DNA of 25,855 bases from a virus. A program made the translations under genes and the position numbers. The first letter of the stretch is position 1; the number at the start of each line of letters is the position of its first letter. Below the pieces are notes generated by a model. It saw only the letters and a program-made list of their open reading frames with translations, had not been told where the DNA came from and made no database searches. Positions 1 through 7,321 of the stretch are shown piece by piece. Location of the stretch: IMG/VR virus record IMGVR_UViG_3300010392_000805, positions 1 to 25,855 of that record; one strand, given 5' to 3'.

Positions 1-122
1 TCAGCCGCCCAGGTGTCCGTTCCTGTGCGGGGCCTCGGTCAGCCCGCCGAAAGGCTTGTCGCCCCAGCCGTGGGGCTATGTCGGTTTCAGTATACACCCT
101 GTGGGGTGGGAAGGATCAAGAA
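1..122. other. left edge, no gene assigned; small hairpins
   Basis: All three plus frames are open at the left edge and none gives a recognisable protein, so the end of an upstream gene may be here but cannot be assigned. Two short perfect hairpins are visible: GCCCCA-GCCG-TGGGGC at 61-76 and CACCC-TGTG-GGGTG at 95-108. The first stops one base before an ATG at 78 that is in frame with the next gene. Confidence 0.4.
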
Positions 123-383
123 ATGGGAATGTTCGATACCGTCAAGGTGCCATGCCCGAAGTGCAGTGGCCATGCGTTTGTCCAGAGCAAGACCGGGTGG
201 TGCGACCTGACCACCTACAACTACGCCGATTGCCCGGACGATGTGAGGGCCGGGATTGTCAACGAGCCCTGTGTGTGCGAACTCGGCCACAAGTTCGTGG
301 TCAGGATGGCTACTGAGATTCAGTCGGTCAGAGAGTGGCCGAAGGATGTGGATACCTCTCTAGTATGGGACCACAACTGGTGA
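123..383 (+). CDS. small Cys-rich phage protein (zinc-ribbon-like)
   Basis: An 86-residue protein starting MGMFDTVKVPCPKC. It has a CPxC pair near the N-terminus, a further Cys in a GWCD segment, a CPDD Cys, and a CVCELGH pair later, a spacing that suggests a small metal-binding ribbon. Short proteins opening with MFDTV and a CPxC knuckle are common in phage accessory regions; their function is unknown. I chose 123 because GGAAGGATCAAG lies just upstream. An in-frame ATG at 129 is possible, and one at 78 would add 15 residues and sits directly after a hairpin. Nothing follows it until the terminator near 577. Confidence 0.65.
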   Translation: MGMFDTVKVPCPKCSGHAFVQSKTGWCDLTTYNYADCPDDVRAGIVNEPCVCELGHKFVVRMATEIQSVREWPKDVDTSLVWDHNW

Positions 384-405
384 CCACCCCTGACGGGAAG
401 GATGG

Positions 406-423
406 TGTTAGTGATGACTAACA
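406..423. promoter_or_regulatory. inverted repeat TGTTAGT-N4-ACTAACA
   Basis: A perfect 7-bp inverted repeat with a 4-bp spacer lies immediately 5' of the promoter-like hexamers at 430-458. It has no T-run, so it is more likely an operator than a terminator. The role is inferred. Confidence 0.35.
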
Positions 424-429
424 GAAATC

Positions 430-458
430 TTGACCGACCGGCCATAAATTCAAAGAAT
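430..458 (+). promoter_or_regulatory. sigma70-like promoter candidate
   Basis: TTGACC (430-435), a 17-bp spacer and AAGAAT (453-458) match the -35 and -10 consensus at 5/6 and 4/6 positions. The site is in a gene-free stretch, next to an inverted repeat and upstream of a terminator. A transcript would start near 465. Confidence 0.4.
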
Positions 459-464
459 AGACTC

Positions 465-616
465 GCCACGCTGCATCAGTTCTGGTTATGATGGATGCAC
501 TACACCGTCATCGAGGTGACGGCCTGCCCTTGCCGGGACACCGGCTCGGGCGACTTCAATTCCGGCGAGCATCCATCACAGTGATTCGATCGAAAGGCTG
601 GGTCACTGTGTTTTTT
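465..616 (+). ncRNA. candidate small RNA or attenuated leader
   Basis: Between the promoter candidate and the terminator there is no convincing reading frame, but there are three successive perfect hairpins: CCGTCA-N6-TGACGG (505-522), GCCGG-GACA-CCGGC (532-545) and the terminator stem at 577-610 with T6. A hairpin chain ending in an intrinsic terminator is a typical small-RNA layout. It could equally be a leader controlling read-through into the HNH gene at 659. No known RNA family was recognised. Confidence 0.35.
577..616 (+). terminator. intrinsic terminator
   Basis: A perfect 8-bp stem, CACAGTGA (577-584) with TCACTGTG (603-610), is followed directly by TTTTTT (611-616). The loop contains the palindrome TTCGATCGAA. 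It would end transcription from upstream before the HNH gene. Confidence 0.75.
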
Positions 617-627
617 CTGAGGGAAGA

Positions 628-643
628 TGTAGCATCGACTACA
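628..643. promoter_or_regulatory. palindromic operator candidate TGTAG-N6-CTACA
   Basis: TGTAG (628-632) and CTACA (639-643) form a 16-bp interrupted palindrome between the terminator and the HNH start codon. The same architecture recurs at 12821-12836 upstream of the capsid gene. No clear -35/-10 pair is visible here. Confidence 0.4.
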
Positions 644-658
644 TTTTGGTGATACAGT

Positions 659-1168
659 ATGACCATGACCGCCGAAAGATGGATTCCTATTAGGGGGACG
701 GGGGGCAGCTACGAGGTTTCGTGCCAAGGTCGCGTACGCTCTGTTTCGAGGGTCAAAAGCGGTCAGCCGGTGCCAGGGGTCATCCTTTCGCTTGAACGGC
801 ATACCGAGGGATACCGCAGAGCGAACATCACAATGCCAAATGGACGACGAAAAAAGTTTCGCGTCCATCGCTTGGTTGCCGAGAGCTTTGTCGAAAACCC
901 GCATGGCTTGTCGTGGGTCAATCACATCAATGGAGACAAGTCGGACAACCGATCTGAAAATCTGGAGTGGGTGACACCGCATCGCAACACGATGCACTCG
1001 CTTAGGTCTGGCCTGCAAAAGACCAAGCTGAATGAGACTCAGGTTCGGGTGATTCGCCATCTTCGTGGTCATATGGCGTACGCGGAGATTGGTCGACTCT
1101 TTGGTGTGAGCGGCCAGTTTGCTAGGGATGTTGCTATTGGTCGGCACATGAGTTGGGTTGAAGGTTAG
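659..1168 (+). CDS. HNH homing endonuclease with NUMOD4 and C-terminal helix-turn-helix
   Basis: A 169-residue free-standing endonuclease. Residues 7-30 match the NUMOD4 DNA-binding motif (W-x-PI...YEVS..GRVRSV). Residues 68-110 form the HNH nuclease (RVHRLVAESF, then VNHINGDKSDN, then NLEWVTPHRN) with H70, H89, N101 and H108 as likely active-site or metal positions. Residues about 128-162 look like the helix-turn-helix of NUMOD1/IENR1 type. Such proteins make a site-specific cut and spread their own gene between phages. It is bracketed by terminators at 577-616 and 1180-1211, so it looks like a self-contained unit, and it appears less GC-rich than the structural genes. A second ATG at 665 is possible. 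Confidence 0.92.
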   Translation: MTMTAERWIPIRGTGGSYEVSCQGRVRSVSRVKSGQPVPGVILSLERHTEGYRRANITMPNGRRKKFRVHRLVAESFVENPHGLSWVNHINGDKSDNRSENLEWVTPHRNTMHSLRSGLQKTKLNETQVRVIRHLRGHMAYAEIGRLFGVSGQFARDVAIGRHMSWVEG

Positions 1169-1179
1169 ACCAGCATGCC

Positions 1180-1211
1180 CCCTCGCCTGCGGAGACGCAC
1201 GCGGGGGTTTT
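1180..1211 (+). terminator. intrinsic terminator ending at the next start codon
   Basis: An outer stem (CCC-T-CGC, 1180-1186, with GCG-G-GGG, 1201-1207, one T-G wobble) and an inner stem (TGCG 1188-1191 with CGCA 1196-1199) stack around one C-C mismatch and close on a GAGA (GNRA) tetraloop. TTTT follows at 1208-1211 and the ATG of the next gene begins at 1212. The G-rich 3' arm is also the only Shine-Dalgarno-like sequence for that gene. Confidence 0.65.
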
Positions 1212-1484
1212 ATGGACAAGACTCGACTGATTACCGGAGCCGGTGCCGCTGTCTGTGCGGTGTCGGCTGTCTTTGCTTTTGGGTGCTGCAAGGTTCCCAC
1301 ACCGGCGCAGGAGCAGGCTTTCGCCGCGCTCGAATCCGCATGGGCGAACGAGGCCGACATGAGCCGCTACGGGGCCATGTACCTGCTCGAAAAGGGCGAA
1401 CTGACCGAGGCCGGGAAGCAGGTCTTGGACGCTCGGCGTGATGCGTTTGGTGCGTTGATCCGTGGTCTTCGAGGGGGTGAGTGA
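1212..1484 (+). CDS. small lipoprotein-like secreted protein (possible o-spanin)
   Basis: A 90-residue protein with a basic N-terminus, a hydrophobic stretch at residues 7-24 and an AFGCC lipobox-like end, so Cys25 or Cys26 may be lipidated; the -3 position is not the usual Leu. The rest (residues 27-90) is short and helical. Small phage lipoproteins near membrane-anchored coiled-coil proteins are often outer-membrane spanins, and a coiled-coil partner candidate is encoded at 2989-3369. The role is inferred from architecture. The start at 1212 follows a hairpin and T-run with no separate ribosome binding site. Confidence 0.6.
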   Translation: MDKTRLITGAGAAVCAVSAVFAFGCCKVPTPAQEQAFAALESAWANEADMSRYGAMYLLEKGELTEAGKQVLDARRDAFGALIRGLRGGE

Positions 1485-1485
1485 T

Positions 1486-2184
1486 ATGTATTTCCACTGG
1501 CAGAACCTGAATAAAGGTCGTAATCGCAAGCGTCGTCTGCACGGTCGGTGTTGGCTGCGATTTGGAAAGCGGTGCATCTGTGCGGAGTGGGTGACCCCAC
1601 ACACTCGCCTTGGCTTCGCAATTCAGGCCAAGGCGTTCCATCTCCATATTCCGCTGCTCGGCAGTCTCTACCTGTCGAACGGTGGCGACTTCGGAGACAA
1701 GGAGGTTTCGGTCTCGATTCACAAGGATTGCATCCGCTGGAACCTCTGGACCCCGACTATGGCCTGGTCGTCAGAGACTCCGAAGCGGAGGAATAGATCG
1801 TTCTACTTCATCGACTTCATTCTTGGGCGCTACAAGTACTCGGTGGTTGAGATTGAGTCACGGGATGTTCTCGTTCCCATGATGGAGCGGTCGTACAAGG
1901 GTAAGGCAACACTGGAGGTTGCGTCTTGGAAGCGTCCGAGATGGCCGTTCACAAAGCGGGCTAATCGTGTTGAAATCAACATGGACGATGGTGAGCAAAT
2001 CCCAGTGATGGGCAAGGGTGAGAACTCATGGGACTGTGGGGAGGACGCGATCTATGGGACATCGACGCACGCAAAGACAATCGAGCAGGGAGTTGGGTCT
2101 TTGGTCGAATCAGTCCTGAGTAAGCGACGCAGATACGGCGTTCCGCCCAGCATTTCCAAAGGTCAGGAGCCCACCCATGTCTAA
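1486..2184 (+). CDS. conserved-type phage protein, function unknown
   Basis: A 232-residue soluble protein beginning MYFHWQNLN, rich in aromatic and basic residues, probably alpha/beta with several beta strands. Its C-terminal part has SWDCGEDAIYG followed by a helix ending RRRYG, a pattern I associate with uncharacterised phage proteins, though I cannot name the family. The start at 1486 follows GAGGGGGTGAGTGAT, and the previous gene stops at 1484. The stop overlaps the next gene by 8 bases. No catalytic motif or membrane segment is seen. Confidence 0.65.
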   Translation: MYFHWQNLNKGRNRKRRLHGRCWLRFGKRCICAEWVTPHTRLGFAIQAKAFHLHIPLLGSLYLSNGGDFGDKEVSVSIHKDCIRWNLWTPTMAWSSETPKRRNRSFYFIDFILGRYKYSVVEIESRDVLVPMMERSYKGKATLEVASWKRPRWPFTKRANRVEINMDDGEQIPVMGKGENSWDCGEDAIYGTSTHAKTIEQGVGSLVESVLSKRRRYGVPPSISKGQEPTHV

Positions 2185-2461
2185 CCGCGCCAAGGCGTTC
2201 TTCGACGAGTTCCTGGAAGACTGGACCCGCGAGGGCCAGTCCGTCACCGAAGACATGCGTGAGCGGTTCCAGCGGCTCGCCGACCTTGCCGAACAAGTGG
2301 TGATTGCCGGTGGGTCTCCCGAGGTTGTCCGTGCGTACCAGGACACAGTGAGGCTGGAGATGGCTTCGGGCGCGTTGGCGGCAGAGCGTTCTGCTCGCGA
2401 GGCGTTCAACCGAACAGCGATCCGTGCGATCCGCTGGATTGCAGCGACGGTGGTGGCGTGA
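2177..2461 (+). CDS. small helical phage protein, unknown
   Basis: A 94-residue, largely alpha-helical, charged protein (MSNRAKAFFDEFLEDW) with a weakly hydrophobic C-terminus (IRAIRWIAATVVA). CAGGAGCCCACCC precedes the ATG, which overlaps the previous stop by 8 bases. It belongs to the translationally coupled run from 1486 to 4339. The C-terminal 13 residues are too short for a clear membrane span. Function unknown. Confidence 0.6.
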   Translation: MSNRAKAFFDEFLEDWTREGQSVTEDMRERFQRLADLAEQVVIAGGSPEVVRAYQDTVRLEMASGALAAERSAREAFNRTAIRAIRWIAATVVA

Positions 2462-2664
2462 TGGGTAGTGCAAACATCACTGGCCGAGTGAATTCGACGG
2501 TGCCTCCCCCGCCGCCCCCTGCTCCTGAGAATGTCGGGCACGGTGACGACTTTGCGTCCTGCTTCTTGTGGGGTTTTCTGATGACCTGCCTTGGTGTTCT
2601 CGGCGTGTCTTATGTCGCGCTGATGTTCGTCGTCATGGTCACTAGGTGGGGAGCCGCCCAATGA
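2461..2664 (+). CDS. single-span membrane protein, possible lysis accessory
   Basis: A 67-residue protein with a proline-rich segment (VPPPPPPAPENV, residues about 14-25) and one long hydrophobic helix (CFLWGFLMTCLGVLGVSYVALMF) near the C-terminus. The start shares one base with the previous stop (TGATG). An upstream in-frame GTG at 2458 would add one residue. Size, single helix and neighbours suit a holin, antiholin or other membrane accessory, but this rests on topology only. Confidence 0.6.
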   Translation: MGSANITGRVNSTVPPPPPPAPENVGHGDDFASCFLWGFLMTCLGVLGVSYVALMFVVMVTRWGAAQ

Positions 2665-2702
2665 CCCAGCCAGAACAACCAGCAAGTAAGGCGGTGGTGT
2701 GA
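2661..2702 (+). CDS. 13-codon minigene linking two overlaps
   Basis: ATG at 2661 overlaps the upstream stop (ATGA) and its own TGA at 2700-2702 overlaps the next ATG (TGATG). The peptide is MTQPEQPASKAVV. Without it there would be a 37-base gap in a run where every other junction overlaps, so it may serve to pass ribosomes from one gene to the next. There is no evidence that the peptide itself has a role. Confidence 0.35.
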   Translation: MTQPEQPASKAVV

Positions 2703-2989
2703 TGCCTTGCGGGTGTGGGTCAGGTGAGCCAACGCATGTCCTGCCGATGGTCGAGGGCACGGAGGGCCGGTCCGCAGAGACGGACATCGGGCCTCGTATC
2801 GACGCGCCGAACGGATGCCCTGACTGCACCAGCACCGAAGAAGCGGAATGGGCGGCTCACCTCGCCAGAATCACCAGTTGCGAGAGCACCTATCCGACTG
2901 GCCCGAACCGGAACAACTGCTTTGTCCTGTCGTGGGCGGAGTACTACACGAATGTCTATGCCTGCTTCAAGACAGAGGAGTGCATCTGA
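2702..2989 (+). CDS. small Cys-rich protein, unknown
   Basis: A 95-residue protein starting MPCGCGSGEPTH with eight Cys in total: CGC at the N-terminus, a CPDC pair mid-protein, then four single Cys (SCE, NCF, ACF and ECI). This could be a zinc site or disulphides if exported, but no signal peptide is visible. Start and stop overlap their neighbours by one base (TGATG at both ends), which supports real translation. Function unknown. Confidence 0.55.
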   Translation: MPCGCGSGEPTHVLPMVEGTEGRSAETDIGPRIDAPNGCPDCTSTEEAEWAAHLARITSCESTYPTGPNRNNCFVLSWAEYYTNVYACFKTEECI

Positions 2990-3369
2990 TGGAGTCATCG
3001 ACCAAGCACACGGTGAAGATCGTCGGCCTGTCTTCGCTGGTAACCGCCCTGCTGACATCCGGCGGCATGGCGGGGTTTCGCACGATCGAGCGGCAGAACA
3101 TGCAGGAGCAGGCCGAGGCCGTCAGGACGCTTGAGCGAAGCGACTTGCAGAAGCAACTCCAGATCGCCCGCGTCGAAGGCCGTATGGACGCATTCAGCGA
3201 GCGAATGGATGAGGAGCGAATCCGGACCGCCGAACTCCGTGGCACGGTGTCCGCTCACGAACGAATGATCGTCGAGATCAGATCGACCCAGAACGAAATG
3301 CGGAACGAGATCGAACACCTGAAGAACTGGCGGAACGAGATCTCGCCGGTGCTGGAGATCGACAAATGA
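2989..3369 (+). CDS. membrane-anchored coiled-coil protein (possible i-spanin)
   Basis: A 126-residue protein with an N-terminal hydrophobic helix (residues about 10-29, VGLSSLVTALLTSGGMAGF) followed by roughly 85 residues of charged coiled coil rich in Glu, Arg and Gln. This N-in, C-out single anchor plus coil is the architecture of inner-membrane spanins and some holin-associated proteins. It overlaps the next gene by ATGA; that gene encodes a tiny membrane protein, so a lysis cassette is plausible. A partner lipoprotein candidate is at 1212-1484. Confidence 0.6.
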   Translation: MESSTKHTVKIVGLSSLVTALLTSGGMAGFRTIERQNMQEQAEAVRTLERSDLQKQLQIARVEGRMDAFSERMDEERIRTAELRGTVSAHERMIVEIRSTQNEMRNEIEHLKNWRNEISPVLEIDK

Positions 3370-3515
3370 AGAACATCGAATGGTCCACCATCGTCAAGGC
3401 CGTGCTCGCCGTCGGAGCGGGCATCACTCTCGTCTTCGCTGGTGAGCGCGAGTTCGGTTTCACGCTGATCGGCTTCGGCGTTGGCTACCCGTTCCCCGCG
3501 AAGAAGGCCAACTGA
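3366..3515 (+). CDS. 49-aa membrane protein, holin candidate
   Basis: A 49-residue protein (MKNIEWSTIVKAVLAVGAGI...) with two hydrophobic stretches (residues about 8-25 and 30-43) separated by a short charged turn GERE, and a basic tail (AKKAN). Both ends overlap neighbours (ATGA at the start, TGATG at the stop). Two short helices, small size and a position beside a coiled-coil membrane protein suit a small holin, but the second stretch is only marginally long enough to span a membrane. Confidence 0.6.
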   Translation: MKNIEWSTIVKAVLAVGAGITLVFAGEREFGFTLIGFGVGYPFPAKKAN

Positions 3516-4339
3516 TGATCCACGCCGCCATCGAACTCGCGTCCGCCGGCAAGAGCAACCCCGGAGGGTTCCGAACGGAGATCGTTCGCGGCGGCTACCA
3601 ATGGGTCATCGACCGGTTCCGTCCTGCATACGAGGCCGGTTCTCGCGTGCTGATCCTGCACCGTCCGCGTGGCGAGAGTTACGACGGCTTGACCTTCATG
3701 AACCTCGACAGCGGCAAGGATCTGGAGCGCAGCCCCGATGCCCGCAGAATCCTCGACCAAGAAGACTGGTTCCTTGAACAGTTCGCCAAGGAGTTCCCTG
3801 ATGCCAAGGTCATCGCCTACTTCGGATCGTCGAAAGAGCCTGACCTGCAAGGCCGGATCGACAGGGGCGACCTTCGCCAGTTCTGGGACCGCTACGGCGC
3901 ATCGTTCGGCCCGTGGATCAACTCGCCGATCGTCGATCTGTGCTTCGACCATGCAGGCTCGCTCCGCCCGGGTGACCCGCATGGCATGGCGATCATGCTC
4001 GTGGATGCCCTGCTCTCGCAGCATGGCCGCACGGTCTATGTGGAACCGCAGACGCAGCCGTGGTCGGTGACCGCCCCGCTCCCGTACATCTGCACAGAAC
4101 TGTGGATGGGGCGGTGGGGCGACCCGTCGCGGCCCGGAACCGTGTGGCTGGAGGGCAACAGCGTCGATGAGTTCCCGGAGTGGCGGGACAACTACACCGA
4201 GTGGGCACGCTTCAGGCTCTCACAGGGTCATCAGGTCGCGATCGGTCCAGAGCATATCCCCGCGATCGTCCGTGCCCTCTCGACATCGCATGGGCCGGTG
4301 GGCGATAGCAAGACCGATCTGGCAAAGGTGGGCGCGTAA
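3515..4339 (+). CDS. possible TIM-barrel protein, perhaps a glycan-active enzyme
   Basis: A 274-residue protein with alternating beta strands and helices: VLILHRP, KVIAYFGS, SPIVDLCFDH, TVYVEPQTQP, PYICTELWMG, VWLEGN and HQVAIGPEHI. The acidic residues at strand ends (the D in FDH, the E in VEP, the E in TEL, the E in WLEGN) resemble the layout of TIM-barrel glycoside hydrolases. I recognise no family. It follows the holin candidate and precedes the beta-helix fibre, so it could be an unusual endolysin or a virion enzyme. The start overlaps the previous stop (TGATG) and the stop overlaps the next ATG (TAATG). Confidence 0.6.
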   Translation: MIHAAIELASAGKSNPGGFRTEIVRGGYQWVIDRFRPAYEAGSRVLILHRPRGESYDGLTFMNLDSGKDLERSPDARRILDQEDWFLEQFAKEFPDAKVIAYFGSSKEPDLQGRIDRGDLRQFWDRYGASFGPWINSPIVDLCFDHAGSLRPGDPHGMAIMLVDALLSQHGRTVYVEPQTQPWSVTAPLPYICTELWMGRWGDPSRPGTVWLEGNSVDEFPEWRDNYTEWARFRLSQGHQVAIGPEHIPAIVRALSTSHGPVGDSKTDLAKVGA

Positions 4340-7320
4340 TGGCGACAGGCGACATTAGTTCTGTCTCGGTTCTTGCCAACGGCTATCAGGTCCAAGCCAC
4401 CTTTGAGGGCATGGACTACTCGGCCATCGCGCAGGTTGGCTCGGTCACGCTTAATGTCGCCAACGAGCATGGGTTCAACTCATCAGGCAACGCGGTTACA
4501 AACCTGTCTCGCCTTGGCCTGCGATGCACGCTGGTTTCTGCCACCGACTCGTCAGGCGATGCGGTGTGCGTGTTCGACATCGAGGAATGGCAGCACGGCA
4601 ACGGGACGATCACGCTCACCGGCGAGGCTGGTGCGCTCGATGACGGCTCTGAGTCATCGACGGCGTTCACCTCCCAGCCGGTCACCAACAACGCCACGAA
4701 TGATTACCCGGTTCCCTTCGCGCAGGCCATCAGCAAGATCGCTGAGAAGGTCACTAGCACCTACACGTTCGAGGTGATCGCGGCTGCTGGTGCGTACAAG
4801 GGCCATCGGTCGAACTATGGCATCGCGGCGGTGGTAGTCGATCTGTGCGAGCCCATGGAGGTGTCAAGCATTTCTGGCACGCCCACGGCGGCTGAGGGCG
4901 GCGAGACGATCACTGGTGGGACCAGCGGCGCAACGGCGGTGATGTTCCAACGAGACGGCAACACGCTGTACCTGAGGGACATTGACGGCACATTCTCCGC
5001 GTCCGAGACAATCACAGGCGGGACCAGCGGGTTCACGGCGACCTATGTGAGTGGCGGACGCAAGGCCACGAAGACGATCACCAGCATGTCTTCGATCGAC
5101 AAGATCGGCGACTACGGACACCGGGATTCGTACTACGGGTTCGCGGTCGAGTTCGACATTGCCGACGACGGGGACTTCGGTTCGACCGGTACAGTCGATC
5201 GCGAGTGGCTTACGGTCGATGTCAAGGCGTACCCCAAGATCGGCGACACGCCAAGGCAGACGCTTTCGTGCATCTTCAGCAACACTGGCACGGCGTACTC
5301 CACGCTGTCGAGGTACTGCGATGTCCGAGGCACGATCACCCTGAGCGGCGGCGGCTTGTCGTCTGCTGTCTCGGCTGGCGAGCGGGTCTACAACGACACC
5401 GGGACGAATCACGAGTTCTTCGTCAATGAGGACTACGACGCTGGGGCGACCGAACTGAGCGTGTCCTACATCCGTGGCGACTTCGCATCGTCGGACACCA
5501 TCACAGCGGACGGCGGGGCAACAGGCACGATCGCTACGGTTTCGTGGAACGGCGACGACACCAACGACGGCACTTCGACCGGAACGCCAGTCAGGACGCT
5601 CTCGCGTGCCTTGCGTCTGCTTCGCAATGGGTCGGAGAACGACCGGGCATCGTGGTCTACGATCTACCACATGGGCGGTCGTGCGGTCCTTGGTCCGTAT
5701 TCGTTCAGCAATACCGCGTCCACGATCGACGGTCCAGTGACGATCACGAAAGCACCAGGTGCTGACCGAGACGATTGCATGATCAGCGGCACGCGGACCT
5801 CCACCGGGTCTGCTCGCGGCGGAATGCGGACCAGTTGGCTTCGGCTCTACGATGTCCGGCTCGACTTCAAGGAAGTGGACTACGCCTCACCGGACTCCAA
5901 GAACCTGACTATTTCGAGCGAGAGTGCATCGCATACCGGCAGCATCATGGGGGCCAAGAAATCAATCATCCTTGAGGATGTCGATCTTGAGCATGCAGGC
6001 AAAGAGAATGTCCTTACCGGTCTGCCTGAATACTGGTCATCCAACGACTTCGACGGTGGAACCTACATCTACGGGATGTCGTTCAGCGAGATCAACATCG
6101 CCGCGAGCCGTGCCACGGTCATGCGGGATTGTCAGGCCAGCAACTTCTCGGCGGACTGGGCTCGCCCGATCAACCACGAAAGCACAGGCAACCGCTACGG
6201 CCTCGATACCACAATCCAACGCGGCAACATCACGCTGAACAGCATCATGGAGAACGCGGACCCGTTCGGGACCGGAACCCATGTGGACCTGTGGCAGTTC
6301 GTCGGCGGGTCGTACTCCGACTACGAGAACTGCGGGTTCTACATGAACCTTGCCCGCGATCTGCTGTCGGTCCAGATCGGTCCATTCTTCAACGCTGGCA
6401 CGCAAGAGGATGACCCGTGGCCGGGCTCGCGAGGCAAGTCCATCTTCATGGCCCTGAACATCCAAGAGGACGAAACGCCGACCTCGAACAGCGGTCGAAT
6501 GCAGTGGGATGACGGCCTGTGGGACGGGTTCTACTGCTACAACAATGTGTTCGGCGATGGCGTGCTGTTCAGGAACCGCTATCAGTCGGTGAACACATGG
6601 TTCATCCGCAACTACTTCAAGAACCTGATCCAAGACACGAGCATGGGTACGGCTCTGGTCACCGATGTCCCGAAGACCGGCTGGATTCAGAACCACACCC
6701 TGGAGGCCGCGACCTCGGATTCGGTGGTCGGATTCGACCAGACCGAGGGCGGCACGGTCGCCACGCTGTTCGTGGAGTTTGGCGAGAACTACCGGCCCAT
6801 CTCCGGCGGCACGCTCGACGGCTACGGGTACGACGACCCGATCATGCCGTACGACGCATACGGGACGGCGTGGCCTACGGACGGCAGCGCAAGCATCACG
6901 GCACTGATGTCGGCATCGGTCGAAGACCTGACCGGCGCGGCTATCTCCGATGGGACGATCAGAATGTCCTCGTCTCGCGCCTCCGGCCTCTGGGCCTCTG
7001 GCACGATCACGCCGGACCTCGACAAGATCGTGAGCATCACGGCGGATGGTTCGCCGCTCACACCGGTCTCGGCATCCAACGCGACCGGTGGCGGCTCCGC
7101 AATCCAGTCGATCCTGACCACCGACCCACTTGTGCCGCAAGGCGCGACGCTGGCCATCGAGATCAGTCAGGGGTACATGACCGACGCGGACGGCAACACG
7201 ACCGGCGCGCTGGACGACGCTGACGCGGACAACGGGAGCGAGGTTGCGGCTGGTGGTGGCGGTGCAGAGACAGTCAAGGGCAACTACGGGACCAACCTTG
7301 GGATCAGAATAGGAGTTTGA
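4339..7320 (+). CDS. large beta-helix fibre or spike protein (receptor binding)
   Basis: A 993-residue virion protein. Residues 1-175 look like an N-terminal attachment domain. About 185-235 and near 383 hold three copies of a short beta motif (ETITGGTSGATA, ETITGGTSGFTA, DTITADGGATGT). Near residue 403 is a signature of right-handed parallel beta-helix proteins (GDDTNDGTSTGTPVRTL), followed by about 400 residues of beta-helix. The C-terminal 150 residues resemble an Ig-like domain (SASVEDLTGAAISDGTI onward). Such fibres bind, and sometimes degrade, surface polysaccharide. The next gene resembles a head-spike base protein, so this may be a head spike fibre rather than a tail fibre. Confidence 0.75.
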   Translation: MATGDISSVSVLANGYQVQATFEGMDYSAIAQVGSVTLNVANEHGFNSSGNAVTNLSRLGLRCTLVSATDSSGDAVCVFDIEEWQHGNGTITLTGEAGALDDGSESSTAFTSQPVTNNATNDYPVPFAQAISKIAEKVTSTYTFEVIAAAGAYKGHRSNYGIAAVVVDLCEPMEVSSISGTPTAAEGGETITGGTSGATAVMFQRDGNTLYLRDIDGTFSASETITGGTSGFTATYVSGGRKATKTITSMSSIDKIGDYGHRDSYYGFAVEFDIADDGDFGSTGTVDREWLTVDVKAYPKIGDTPRQTLSCIFSNTGTAYSTLSRYCDVRGTITLSGGGLSSAVSAGERVYNDTGTNHEFFVNEDYDAGATELSVSYIRGDFASSDTITADGGATGTIATVSWNGDDTNDGTSTGTPVRTLSRALRLLRNGSENDRASWSTIYHMGGRAVLGPYSFSNTASTIDGPVTITKAPGADRDDCMISGTRTSTGSARGGMRTSWLRLYDVRLDFKEVDYASPDSKNLTISSESASHTGSIMGAKKSIILEDVDLEHAGKENVLTGLPEYWSSNDFDGGTYIYGMSFSEINIAASRATVMRDCQASNFSADWARPINHESTGNRYGLDTTIQRGNITLNSIMENADPFGTGTHVDLWQFVGGSYSDYENCGFYMNLARDLLSVQIGPFFNAGTQEDDPWPGSRGKSIFMALNIQEDETPTSNSGRMQWDDGLWDGFYCYNNVFGDGVLFRNRYQSVNTWFIRNYFKNLIQDTSMGTALVTDVPKTGWIQNHTLEAATSDSVVGFDQTEGGTVATLFVEFGENYRPISGGTLDGYGYDDPIMPYDAYGTAWPTDGSASITALMSASVEDLTGAAISDGTIRMSSSRASGLWASGTITPDLDKIVSITADGSPLTPVSASNATGGGSAIQSILTTDPLVPQGATLAIEISQGYMTDADGNTTGALDDADADNGSEVAAGGGGAETVKGNYGTNLGIRIGV

Positions 7321-7321
7321 T

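Noticed and set aside
488-652. 54-codon frame starting with an ATGA overlap after a 25-codon frame at 414-491
   Set aside because: It reads through a strong intrinsic terminator (577-616), is Arg/His-rich with no protein-like pattern, and lies in a likely RNA or regulatory stretch. The 414-491 frame has weak ribosome binding support and overlaps the promoter candidate.
500-1360. Long minus-strand reading frame of 286 codons
   Set aside because: It is antisense to the well-supported HNH gene and both terminators, with no recognisable domain.
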